From an uncultured Lachnospiraceae bacterium (GTDB lineage Bacteria > Bacillota > Clostridia > Lachnospirales > Lachnospiraceae), in contig CADBIU010000005.1 in NCBI GenBank assembly GCA_902794825.1, forward strand, positions 1-45,244: a DNA stretch of 45,244 nucleotides, read 5' to 3'. Below, in pieces: positions 8,003-16,372 of the stretch; the first letter of the stretch is position 1; every line of letters begins with the position of its first letter. The notes under the pieces are model-generated. The model did no database searches and was not told the DNA's origin. It was given only the letters and a program-made list of their open reading frames with translations. The position numbers and the translations under genes were made by a program.

Positions 8003-8706
8003 TAGGATATTTTGTTTTTGGGAACAGGAGCAGCCGCGACTATGCACTGTATATATCCGGGGACGGAACCTATGATGCACCGGAGCGGGATTATGACGAG
8101 ATCGAGATTCCGGGCCGGAGCGGGAACCTGATTTTGGACAATCACAGGTACAAGAACATCACGGTCAAGTATGACGCCTTCATCAAAGACGATTTCGATG
8201 TGAACTTTGCAGGCTTCAGGAGCTACCTGCTTTCCTGCACGGGATATAAGAGGCTGGAGGATACCTACCATCCGGACGAGTACCGGATGGCGTTATACAA
8301 GGGGCCGCTGCAGCCGGACGTCGGAGCCTTCCTTCGGGAGGGCTCTTTTACGGTTGAGTTCAACTGCAAGCCGCAGCGGTTTTTAAAGAGCGGCGAGAAG
8401 ATACACAGCTTTACGGAGGATGGGAGCCTTTTAAATCCGACGGACTTTTCCTCGCGGCCCGTCATCCGTGTGTATGGCGCGGGGACATTCAGTATTGCCG
8501 GTCAGATCGTGACGGTGGCAGAGCACCCGTACGAATACATCGACGTGGACTGTGAAATGATGGATGCCTACTACGAGAGCAATAACGCTAACGGCTATGT
8601 GAGGGTCTGGGATACAGACTTTCCGGTGCTTTATGCCGGGAAGAATGCCGTCACGGTCGGCGAGTGTAAAAAGATTCAGATTATACCAAGGTGGTGGATT
8701 TTATGA
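7999..8706 (+). CDS. Phage distal tail protein (Dit, siphovirus tail component)
   Basis: Dit forms the hexameric hub at the tip of siphophage tails and joins the tube to the tail-associated lysin and baseplate. The 235-residue product has the expected N-terminal half (DYALYISGDGTYDAPERDYD, then EIPGRSGNLILDN, a very typical Dit motif) and a C-terminal galectin-like half. The GTG start at 7999 overlaps the tape-measure stop (GTGA), and the stop overlaps the next start (ATGA), so the tail genes are translationally coupled. Confidence 0.88.
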   Translation: MIGYFVFGNRSSRDYALYISGDGTYDAPERDYDEIEIPGRSGNLILDNHRYKNITVKYDAFIKDDFDVNFAGFRSYLLSCTGYKRLEDTYHPDEYRMALYKGPLQPDVGAFLREGSFTVEFNCKPQRFLKSGEKIHSFTEDGSLLNPTDFSSRPVIRVYGAGTFSIAGQIVTVAEHPYEYIDVDCEMMDAYYESNNANGYVRVWDTDFPVLYAGKNAVTVGECKKIQIIPRWWIL

Positions 8707-11033
8707 TACCTGTACTGTTCGATGCTGCGGCATCCACATTTAAAACAAACGGGCTGGGGAGGCTCTCCTCGGCAAAATCCTGCAAGGTGACGGAGGAGAG
8801 GAACGGCCAGTTCGAACTGGAGATGGATTATCCGATTTCCGGGGAACACTATGGTGACATTGCGCTCAGCAGGATCATCTGTGCCGTACCGGCAGACGGG
8901 AAAGATCCACAGCCGTTTCGCATTTACCAGATTTCAAAACCGCTGAACGGCGTCGTGACGGTGTATGCCCGCCACATCAGCTACCGGCTCTCCCTCATCC
9001 CGGCAGTGCCGACGGATGAGACGGCATCAAGTGCGGAGGGGGCATTAAAGCTCCTCAAGGCAAATGCAGCGGAGGAGTGTCCGTTTTCCTTTGAGTCGGA
9101 TGTTACGACGGAGGGCACCTATACGATTGACACTCCGGCATCTATCCGCTCGCAGCTTGGAGGCACGAGCGGTTCCGTGCTTGATGTGTACGGTGGTGAA
9201 TATGAATGGGACAACTGGACGGTACGGCTTCATAAGGCCAGAGGATATGACACGGGCATCGTTCTCCGATACGGGAAGAACATCACGGATATCAAGCAGG
9301 AGGAATCCATCGAAAGCACGGTGACCGGTGTTCTTCCGTTTTGGAGACAGGAAGGAGAGGACGGCGTCACGCAGGTGCTGGGTGATGTGGTTTATTCCGA
9401 TAATGCTGATAAGTACCCGTTCCATATGACAATGGTGCTGGATCTCTCGCAGGAATATGAATCCGCACCCACAAAGGAACAGCTGGAGGAAAGGGCAGAA
9501 AAGTACATCGAGAACAATGACATCGGTGTGCCGGACGTCAATATCTCCGTGTCCTTTATCGCACTCTGGCAGACGGAGGACTATAAGGATATCGCCTGCT
9601 TGGAGCGCGTCAACCTCTGCGACCAGATCGAGGTGGAATTCCCGACGCTCGGCGTGAGCGCAACGGCAAAGGTCATAAAGACCGTCTACAATGTCCTGCT
9701 GGAGAGATATGAGTCCATCGAGATCGGCAGCGCAAGGACAAACCTGTCGGACGTGATTGCCGCAAACAAGCAGAACATCGAGTCGTCCCAGAAGAAGACC
9801 ACGAGCTTTATGCAGAAAGCCATTAGCTATGCCACAAAGCTCATACAGGGCGGCCTCGGCGGCCACGTGGTGATGAACGTCAATGCTGCGGGCCAGCCGA
9901 ACGAGATCCTCATCATGGATACAGATGATATCGCAACGGCGGTGAACGTGATCCGGATGAATGTAAACGGCATCGGGTTTTCCAAGAACGGTTACAACGG
10001 GCCGTTCACAACTGCGTGGACGATTGACGGGGCCTTTAATGCGGATTTCATCGTGTCCGGCACCATGCAGGCGGATCGCATCAAGGGCGGCGTCCTGACC
10101 CTTGGCGGTGAGGATGACGTCAACGGAGAGCTGATGGTCTTAAATGCAGACGGCGATATCGTCGGCATCTGGGACAAGGACGGCATCTTCATATACGCCG
10201 GGGCAATCACCGGAAGTGATGTCATTGTAGGCGGCACGAGTGATGCCAGTCTGCAGGTCGTCAATAATTCCGACCAGCTGGAGACGCTCATCGATAAGAA
10301 CGGCATGAAGATCTACTACAAGGGAACAGAGATCGGCAAGATCTGGTCGACCTATGACACAGACACCGGAAAGCGCGGCGTCAGCTATGCACTGTCAGAA
10401 AAGGGCTATTACCTGAGCTTTGGCTATTACAACACGGAGAGCGGAGGCCTTAACGCACACACCAGATACTTCCGTGATGCATCGATTGCCGGGGAGTACG
10501 GCTGGTATTATTTCTCGCCGCTCCATCTGGTGAACAGGGCCATCAAGTTCGTGGACAGTACGGAGTCCGGAAAGACGATGGCCCAGATCTCCAACCTGAA
10601 GATGAGCGATACCGAGGAGGGGCTGTCCTTTAATGTCTGCACGGACAATGCCAAGTATATCGGCTTCGGCTATTACGCAGACGGTGATGCGACCTTTACA
10701 TCGAGGACGCAGTATTACGCTCCGGATTCGGAACTGGTGACGGAAGAAGGGTGGTATGCGAACTGTGCCGTTCATCTGCTGAATGCATTAATCTTCGCGG
10801 AGAAGGGAAAGTACGACGAATACAATGCCAAGGTGAGCCGAATGAATCTGACCTCGGACGGCGTGACCTACAAAGGCATCAAGGTTGAGGCCGGGTGTCT
10901 GTATATTGATACGACGAAGCTCCGGGTGACGTCAGACGGGTCATCTTTCAGCACTGGCTATACAGGCACGGTGACGATAAGCGGAAAGACACTGACGTAT
11001 GTGAATGGAATCCTGACGAAGGTCAGCGGGTAA
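8703..11033 (+). CDS. Phage tail-associated protein (Tal / prophage endopeptidase-tail family)
   Basis: Tal closes the tail tip and in many Gram-positive phages carries a cell-wall-degrading activity. About residues 1-360 match the prophage tail-endopeptidase family (early FDAAASTFKTNGLGRL, middle YGGEYEWDNWTVRLHKARG, and the linker NLSDVIAANKQNIESSQKK). The remainder is a beta-rich C-terminal region with GFGYYADGD-like repeats and no catalytic motif that I recognise, so it may bind receptor rather than cut the wall. The ATG at 8703 is chosen because AAGGTGG lies 8 bases upstream and it overlaps the dit stop; the GTG codons at 8691 and 8694 lie on or in that ribosome binding site. Confidence 0.85.
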   Translation: MIPVLFDAAASTFKTNGLGRLSSAKSCKVTEERNGQFELEMDYPISGEHYGDIALSRIICAVPADGKDPQPFRIYQISKPLNGVVTVYARHISYRLSLIPAVPTDETASSAEGALKLLKANAAEECPFSFESDVTTEGTYTIDTPASIRSQLGGTSGSVLDVYGGEYEWDNWTVRLHKARGYDTGIVLRYGKNITDIKQEESIESTVTGVLPFWRQEGEDGVTQVLGDVVYSDNADKYPFHMTMVLDLSQEYESAPTKEQLEERAEKYIENNDIGVPDVNISVSFIALWQTEDYKDIACLERVNLCDQIEVEFPTLGVSATAKVIKTVYNVLLERYESIEIGSARTNLSDVIAANKQNIESSQKKTTSFMQKAISYATKLIQGGLGGHVVMNVNAAGQPNEILIMDTDDIATAVNVIRMNVNGIGFSKNGYNGPFTTAWTIDGAFNADFIVSGTMQADRIKGGVLTLGGEDDVNGELMVLNADGDIVGIWDKDGIFIYAGAITGSDVIVGGTSDASLQVVNNSDQLETLIDKNGMKIYYKGTEIGKIWSTYDTDTGKRGVSYALSEKGYYLSFGYYNTESGGLNAHTRYFRDASIAGEYGWYYFSPLHLVNRAIKFVDSTESGKTMAQISNLKMSDTEEGLSFNVCTDNAKYIGFGYYADGDATFTSRTQYYAPDSELVTEEGWYANCAVHLLNALIFAEKGKYDEYNAKVSRMNLTSDGVTYKGIKVEAGCLYIDTTKLRVTSDGSSFSTGYTGTVTISGKTLTYVNGILTKVSG

Positions 11034-11044
11034 GGAGGATAGAA

Positions 11045-12598
11045 ATGCAGAGTATTACACTTGAGTTTGTTCCGGGCGGCGTGCAGCCAATCGTCCGGGT
11101 ATCACAATATGATAAAACACTTCGAACATTTGAAGTGGAAATGGTGATGGAAGGCCAGCCATATGAAGTTGCCGATGATCATCGCATTCTTATATCCGGC
11201 ACAAAACCGGACGGGAAGTCATTCGAATATGTATGTGCGTTTGAAGCGAATGTTGTAACAGTAGTTGTGACTGAGCAGATGAGCGCGGCTCACGGAAATG
11301 TTGCTTGTGAGCTTACAGTCTATGATGGCGACGATAACAGAATCAGCTCGGCAAACTTCATCCTCCGTGTAGAGAAAGCTGCGATGGATGCAGATGCAGT
11401 TACTTCTGAAACGGACATTGCAGCTATCACTGAACTGGTGACAGAGGCGGCGACAAATGCTATCGCCTCAAAGGAATCAGCAGAGGCATCCGCAAGCAGC
11501 GCAGAAGATTCGAAGAATTCTGCTGAAGAATCAGACGCTTCAGCGAAAGATTCAGCCGGGAGCGCTGTCCTTTCAGAGTCATGGGCAATCGGTGGAACCG
11601 GTACCCGAGAGGGAGAGGATAAGAACAACGCAATGTACTATGCTGGGCTGAGCTCAGACTCTGCGAAGGCATCCTCGGACAGTTCGGATGAATCAAAGAA
11701 TCAGGCTGATAATTCTGCATCGAGCGCAGAAGATTCAGCTTCCAGTGCCAAGGAATCTGTTCAATCTGCATCTGACTCTGCCGGAAGCGCGGTGCTGTCG
11801 GAATCGTGGGCGATTGGCGGCACTGGCACCCGCGAGGATGAAGATGGGAATAATTCTAAGTACTATGCGGAGCAGAGCGCCGGTCAGGCAGAAGCTGCTA
11901 AAAACAGTGCTGAGGAAGCAGGAAATCAGGCTAAGGATGCCGAAAATAAAGCTGAGGCGGCTGCAGAATCTGCAAAGGAGGCTGCTGCTTCAGCTGCAAA
12001 CTTCGATGATACAGATACCACTCCGGAAATCGAGGTGACGGACTTTATGTCCATGATATCGTCAGACGGGAATAGATACAGAAAGCTCGTATCTGACGTG
12101 GCAGAGGCCATCATCAAAAAAGTGTCGATGACGGATCTGTGCGGCGATGAGCGGAGTGTTGCTGAGGCACTGACATTCTTGTATGGAAAAATCGGAACTA
12201 CAGATATTTCGGCCTTGGGAAGCACACTGACGGCGGCTATCAAAGCAATCGACAATTATGCCGAAATTACAAAGGAAACAATCACGTATGCTTCTAATAC
12301 ATATTTTAATGAAATGTCGGTGAACCGTTGCGCACTCTATAAAATTGGAAAGCACATCGGGTATCTCTTAATTGATCTGAATGTTTCTACAGCGGCAGCA
12401 AGTGTAAAGACACAGACTAAGATATTCACCATAAATCATAAGCTCGTAAATGTCGTGGATCAGGAGGTTCCGTCACAATCGAATAACTCCAATGCATTAT
12501 TTACAATGTTTGCGGATGGAAGGATGACATTTTTTGCAAGTGATGCGATTGTGGCAGGGGATTGGTATAGAGGGGTTATGTTGTTATTATTTTCATAA
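11045..12598 (+). CDS. BppU-family baseplate/receptor-binding protein
   Basis: The N-terminal 115 residues match the BppU upper-baseplate domain, which docks receptor-binding parts onto the tail hub (SITLEFVPGGVQPIVRVSQYD, ISGTKPDGKSFEY). The middle (about 140-335) is Ala/Ser/Glu-rich coiled-coil with two copies of a module reading SAVLSESWAIGGTGTRE (nt 11557-11648 and 11779-11869). This kind of module is also found in phage tail fibres. The C-terminal 150 residues probably form the receptor-binding head and are not recognised. It starts with AAGGAGG 5 bases before the ATG at 11045 and is the last gene of the tail module. DNA of the last third is more AT-rich than the genes before it. Confidence 0.85.
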   Translation: MQSITLEFVPGGVQPIVRVSQYDKTLRTFEVEMVMEGQPYEVADDHRILISGTKPDGKSFEYVCAFEANVVTVVVTEQMSAAHGNVACELTVYDGDDNRISSANFILRVEKAAMDADAVTSETDIAAITELVTEAATNAIASKESAEASASSAEDSKNSAEESDASAKDSAGSAVLSESWAIGGTGTREGEDKNNAMYYAGLSSDSAKASSDSSDESKNQADNSASSAEDSASSAKESVQSASDSAGSAVLSESWAIGGTGTREDEDGNNSKYYAEQSAGQAEAAKNSAEEAGNQAKDAENKAEAAAESAKEAAASAANFDDTDTTPEIEVTDFMSMISSDGNRYRKLVSDVAEAIIKKVSMTDLCGDERSVAEALTFLYGKIGTTDISALGSTLTAAIKAIDNYAEITKETITYASNTYFNEMSVNRCALYKIGKHIGYLLIDLNVSTAAASVKTQTKIFTINHKLVNVVDQEVPSQSNNSNALFTMFADGRMTFFASDAIVAGDWYRGVMLLLFS

Positions 12599-12603
12599 AA
12601 AAA

Positions 12604-12632
12604 TCAGGCGCTGTTCAGCTGACAGCGCCTGA
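12604..12632 (-). terminator. Terminator of the leftward gtr-like operon
   Basis: The stem TCAGGCGCTGT / ACAGCGCCTGA (11 bp, 7-base loop) is followed on the minus strand by TTTTTTT. It ends the leftward glycosyltransferase operon. On the plus strand there is no good T-run, so it is at best a weak terminator for the BppU gene. Confidence 0.85.
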
Positions 12633-12646
12633 AATACTTCTTATGT

Positions 12647-14650
12647 TTAATTTCTGTAGCAACGAATATATTCATCATGAGTGTCAAAATTCACTGAATC
12701 AATGACTTCGTCAGAGCTATTGCTGAATACCACGATGTTAAGCCCGCGCTTATTCAGAGCATATTCAGTGCCATCTATCTCTATTGAAGCTTTATTTCCG
12801 CATAAGAAGGTTTTGCTTTCCATGTGAATTTCATGACCGTCGAGCTCGGTATCATAATAATCGAAGCCTTCCGGGCCTACGAGCTCATATTCCACCTTCC
12901 CATTTCGGACAATTCCTAAGAATGTGTGATATTTACGATCAAGTACCGTATCAATATCCTTAAGACCGAGGCTATTAAGAGTTTCTATCATTTCCGTAGT
13001 AAGCTCACGTCCGGGAACATCTTTTACAGAGAAATAGATTGTACAGTCTTGCAGGGTGGAAAGCTCTGTTAAATATGATTCGATATCAATAATTGATTTG
13101 AGCTTATCCTGTTCTTTGTCAAAAGTCATACGATCTTTGCGAACATACACATGATAGTTCTCGGTCGTATCCCTTAGGTAATAATTACTGAGTATATCAC
13201 GCCCGAATATAGAACTTTCGTTTTCATCTACCCGGCACAATATAACAGCAGGCTGAGACTCCTTGATTTCTGAAAGATATTCTTCTTTTGATCCCGGGAT
13301 CTGGTCAACAAGGCTTGATGTGAAATAATATTTAGAAGCCGATTCGTGTCCGGTTGCCAGATATACGCCGTATGCAAAGAAACCATGAACCGTGATTGTG
13401 TCGCCATCTAACGCATATTGATTAACGTCATCAACCAACTGGGCATCCTCTGCAATTTCAGTCCACCACCAGCTGCAAGAATCCTTCACCTTTTTTAGGT
13501 TAGGAGCAACAACAGTGCACATTATAAGGATGACACAGAGGGCTTTTACGGCTGATGAATATTGAAAATCGACCTCGTTTATTTTGGCTAAAGCCGCAGC
13601 GCATATAAACACGCACAGCGGAAAGAGAGAGGTTAAATACTGGCCATAGTCCCTGCCGGGAGAACAAAGAAGAAGCAGGGACACAAGGAGCGCTAAAGCA
13701 CCATGGGCGATTGCCCTGCCAGAAGCCTGACCTCCTTTGATAGCAGGTGCTAAATAAGCAATCAGGCTTGCAAAAATCATCGCAACCGAAATGACCACGG
13801 AAGGCTTAAGAGCAAGGAATAAAAATGTACCAGCTCTTTTTACAGCAGTGACGCCATCATTTCCGGCATAAAGCAGATTAAATTCGATATAGGCATCGTA
13901 GGCTTCACGAGCAGCTCCACCGGCCACAAGCCAGCCACCGATCAACAGAAAAATTGCCAATGCGCCGATAAAAACATATACAAAGTATTTGGGAATATTT
14001 CTGTATTTCTTTAAAATTACGCAATTACAAATGATAAGAAAGCAGATGAATAGGGCGGTTATCATGGTTGTATGCTTCAAGAAAAACATACCTGCAAAGC
14101 ATACTCCAAGCAAAATACACGGCACTTTACCAATATCTCCACTTTTGTAATATGAAGAAATTAATAAAAGCGCAAGTGAAGCAAAAAATGTGGCATAAAA
14201 TTCGGGTGAACTTCCTATAAAGGCAGAGCTGTAGAAATCAGAGAATATAACTGTGCATATAATTACTGACCAAAGGCTGCCTGCGAATTTTTTGCCAATA
14301 AGGTATGAAAAAATGAGAATCCCAAACATGCAAAGCAAATTCAAGATCCAGACACCGATACGGGGACTAATTATATAAGCGAGGGCATAGATTAAATAAA
14401 CTAAAGGCCCCTTATGATCGAATCCGGCCACATACGGCATTTTGCCCTGAGTTATTAGATAGCCCATGTATTGATACACTGCGGTATCGTTACGTGGAAT
14501 TCGTTCACTAACAGGAAAGAACTCTGTGGGCATGGTTAAAAGGAATGCATACGCAAACGCCCATATAATAATCAGCACCTTTCTGATTCTTTCAGTATTT
14601 AAAGATGCGATAGGCACCGAAGATTGGCTTGTGGTTACGACGTTTTGCAT
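12647..14650 (-). CDS. GT-C type membrane glycosyltransferase (Gtr-like)
   Basis: This 667-residue polytopic membrane protein probably moves a sugar from a lipid-phosphate carrier onto a cell-surface polymer outside the membrane. The first extracytoplasmic loop carries the acidic motif RNDTAVYQYMGYLITQGKMP and then VAGFDHKGPLVYLIY, close to the D...DHK-P pattern of ArnT/PMT-type GT-C enzymes. About 10-12 hydrophobic helices follow up to residue about 395, and then a soluble C-terminal domain of about 270 residues. It is the third gene of the operon GT2 - GtrA - GT-C, the classic order of serotype-converting cassettes, in which this last gene sets sugar and linkage specificity. Confidence 0.82.
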   Translation of the reverse strand: MQNVVTTSQSSVPIASLNTERIRKVLIIIWAFAYAFLLTMPTEFFPVSERIPRNDTAVYQYMGYLITQGKMPYVAGFDHKGPLVYLIYALAYIISPRIGVWILNLLCMFGILIFSYLIGKKFAGSLWSVIICTVIFSDFYSSAFIGSSPEFYATFFASLALLLISSYYKSGDIGKVPCILLGVCFAGMFFLKHTTMITALFICFLIICNCVILKKYRNIPKYFVYVFIGALAIFLLIGGWLVAGGAAREAYDAYIEFNLLYAGNDGVTAVKRAGTFLFLALKPSVVISVAMIFASLIAYLAPAIKGGQASGRAIAHGALALLVSLLLLCSPGRDYGQYLTSLFPLCVFICAAALAKINEVDFQYSSAVKALCVILIMCTVVAPNLKKVKDSCSWWWTEIAEDAQLVDDVNQYALDGDTITVHGFFAYGVYLATGHESASKYYFTSSLVDQIPGSKEEYLSEIKESQPAVILCRVDENESSIFGRDILSNYYLRDTTENYHVYVRKDRMTFDKEQDKLKSIIDIESYLTELSTLQDCTIYFSVKDVPGRELTTEMIETLNSLGLKDIDTVLDRKYHTFLGIVRNGKVEYELVGPEGFDYYDTELDGHEIHMESKTFLCGNKASIEIDGTEYALNKRGLNIVVFSNSSDEVIDSVNFDTHDEYIRCYRN

Positions 14651-14675
14651 ATTTATAGGCTCCTTTGTGAAATCG

Positions 14676-15089
14676 TTATTTTTTCTTTTTGAAAATTATA
14701 AGCTTACTGGCAATGTAATTCAGGATGATTACCAGTATGTTTGCAGCCGTCTTAATCACCACATCGTTGAGGTGAAGAACGTCTACAAAAATAAACATAC
14801 ATGCCCAGTCAACTACTCCCGTAGCCAATCGGCATGCAAAGAATGAAATAATCTCCTTGATGATTTCATTTCGGGTGTTCGCCTCACTGTGAAACACCCA
14901 TTTCCGGTTTGTTATATAAGCAAAGAGTACAGCCGCGATCCAAGCGATAATTGTACTCGGCATGACCCCTAAGCCGAGAGGATGGGCCATCAACCAGTAA
15001 ACGGCGATGTTTACCAATGTTGTCAGGACACCGAACACGGCATAGGGGATTATGTCTTTATACTTTTCATACAACTTCTTGATATCCAT
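14676..15089 (-). CDS. gtrA: GtrA-family membrane protein (putative lipid-linked sugar flippase)
   Basis: GtrA proteins are thought to flip bactoprenol-linked sugars across the membrane. The product has 137 residues and four transmembrane helices with family motifs (FGVLTTLVNIAVYWLM, ITNRKWVFHSE, and a Lys-rich C-terminus after NYIASKLIIFKKKK). The ATG at 15089 is preferred because GAGGTGG precedes it; a TTG at 15101 would put the start before that site. It lies 8 bases after the GT2 gene, so the two are translationally close. Confidence 0.9.
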   Translation of the reverse strand: MDIKKLYEKYKDIIPYAVFGVLTTLVNIAVYWLMAHPLGLGVMPSTIIAWIAAVLFAYITNRKWVFHSEANTRNEIIKEIISFFACRLATGVVDWACMFIFVDVLHLNDVVIKTAANILVIILNYIASKLIIFKKKK

Positions 15090-15097
15090 AGCCCACC

Positions 15098-15811
15098 TCA
15101 ATCATCTATGTGTGCTTTCAGATATCTGAAGTCAGAGAGCGCCTTCCAGCCTATCTTGAAAATCTTCTTAAAGTTGATGGAGTTAACACCGCCCTGACGA
15201 GGCTTGAAGGTCACATGCTCGAAGGCTACCTTCTCTTTGAAATAAACGAAGTACGTGCTGAACATAACATTCGGCAGGTTGAAGTCTTCCGGCATCTTTC
15301 CGATGTACTTTTTTACAAGGTCAGCTCGCATGAGCCTGAATGGTGCATTCGCATCCGGGAGGCTGACATGGAAGATCATCTTAAGCAGCATCCGGAGAGT
15401 GTTCTCCACGAATTTTCTCGATTCGCCGTCCTGCCTGTCAGATCGGTTTCCGAGGATGGCGTCATAGTCATTACGCATTTCCCAGAAATGTTCAAACTCT
15501 GCGGGATTTGTCTGCCCGTCAGAATCGGTCTGGAAAATGAGATCTGCGCCATTATCAATGGCATATCTGTATCCGTACAGTACTGTCGGCCCATGACCAC
15601 CGTTCGGTTTGGTCAAAGGGAGCAGTTTCGGATACTTATCCGTCAAGCCACGAAGGATAGAAAGTGTGTTGTCTTTACTTCCATCATCAATAACGACGAG
15701 CTTTGATTCGTCGCTTCCGAATTTCTCGACAATCGGGTGCCAGTCAGCAACTAAATTCTCAATGTTGGCCTCTTCATTATAGGCAGGCACGACGATAAAC
15801 AAGGTCTCCAT
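15098..15811 (-). CDS. GT2 family glycosyltransferase (bactoprenol glucosyltransferase type)
   Basis: This enzyme probably transfers a sugar from a nucleotide donor onto undecaprenyl phosphate at the inner membrane face. The GT-A fold shows as FIVVPAYNEEANIENLV, VVIDDGSKDNT, QTDSDGQTNP (the DxD region) and a late GNRSDRQDGE. Start ATG 15811 has AAGGAGG 9 bases upstream; an earlier in-frame TTG at 15832 precedes it. It is the first gene of the leftward operon. The usual two C-terminal membrane helices of GtrB are not evident (237 residues), so it may be a soluble or peripheral variant. Confidence 0.88.
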   Translation of the reverse strand: METLFIVVPAYNEEANIENLVADWHPIVEKFGSDESKLVVIDDGSKDNTLSILRGLTDKYPKLLPLTKPNGGHGPTVLYGYRYAIDNGADLIFQTDSDGQTNPAEFEHFWEMRNDYDAILGNRSDRQDGESRKFVENTLRMLLKMIFHVSLPDANAPFRLMRADLVKKYIGKMPEDFNLPNVMFSTYFVYFKEKVAFEHVTFKPRQGGVNSINFKKIFKIGWKALSDFRYLKAHIDD

Positions 15812-16372
15812 GGTGTAAAAGCCTCCTTGCAATTATTATTACATAAGAATTACGAAACTAAAAGATGTGGCTTCCTGATAGGGGCTACAAAGGCTTTCAA
15901 ATCGTTACTCCTCATTGTACCATACCGTGCCATTATAAACTACTTATTTTTTTCTTCGCACCATCGAAAAAGTGGTAGCAGAGCAGTGTGAAATGACACT
16001 CTGTTATACTTCTACCCGTGAGTAAATAAATCCTGCATGTGGCGCTGAGTAGATAATCACAGATATTATTATGTTTTCAATAGGGGATATTTGAGCTATA
16101 ATCATGGTTAAATTGCTCATCAAAAATATCATTTCGTAATAAGCATAGTACTGCCTGTTTGACCATAATAAATTCTTGACTAATAACTGATTCAGCGGGA
16201 AGAAAGTGCGGCTGTATGTTCAGCTCCGAAAGAAGCTGTTATAATTACTGCGCATTTTTTAAACGCCCAGCTATTGGACACGAGGACATTTTTTGAATCG
16301 TCATGCCCCACAATTACGTGAGCTAATTATGAATGATATTGTTGTTGGCTTCTTAAAAAGGAGGAAGAATAG
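15812..16372. other. AT-rich intergenic region between divergent surface-modification genes
   Basis: These 561 bases separate the leftward gtr-like operon from the rightward phase-variable membrane gene, and I see no gene in them. On the minus strand TATAAT (15937 to 15932) and TACAAT (15919 to 15914) could be -10 boxes for the gtr-like operon, but matching -35 boxes are poor. On the plus strand TATAAT occurs at 16097 and 16240. A strong AAGGAGG (16359-16365) serves the GTG at 16373. Confidence 0.6.
16074..16102 (+). promoter_or_regulatory. Candidate promoter of the phase-variable membrane gene
   Basis: TTTTCA (16074-16079) and TATAAT (16097-16102) are spaced by 17 bases. It would give a leader of about 265 bases. 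A second TATAAT at 16240-16245 with a poor -35 box is an alternative. Confidence 0.35.

Noticed and set aside
15960-16015. Inverted repeat GGTAG...CTACC as an invertible promoter or operator
   Set aside because: Only 5-bp arms pair reliably and no invertase-type sites were found.
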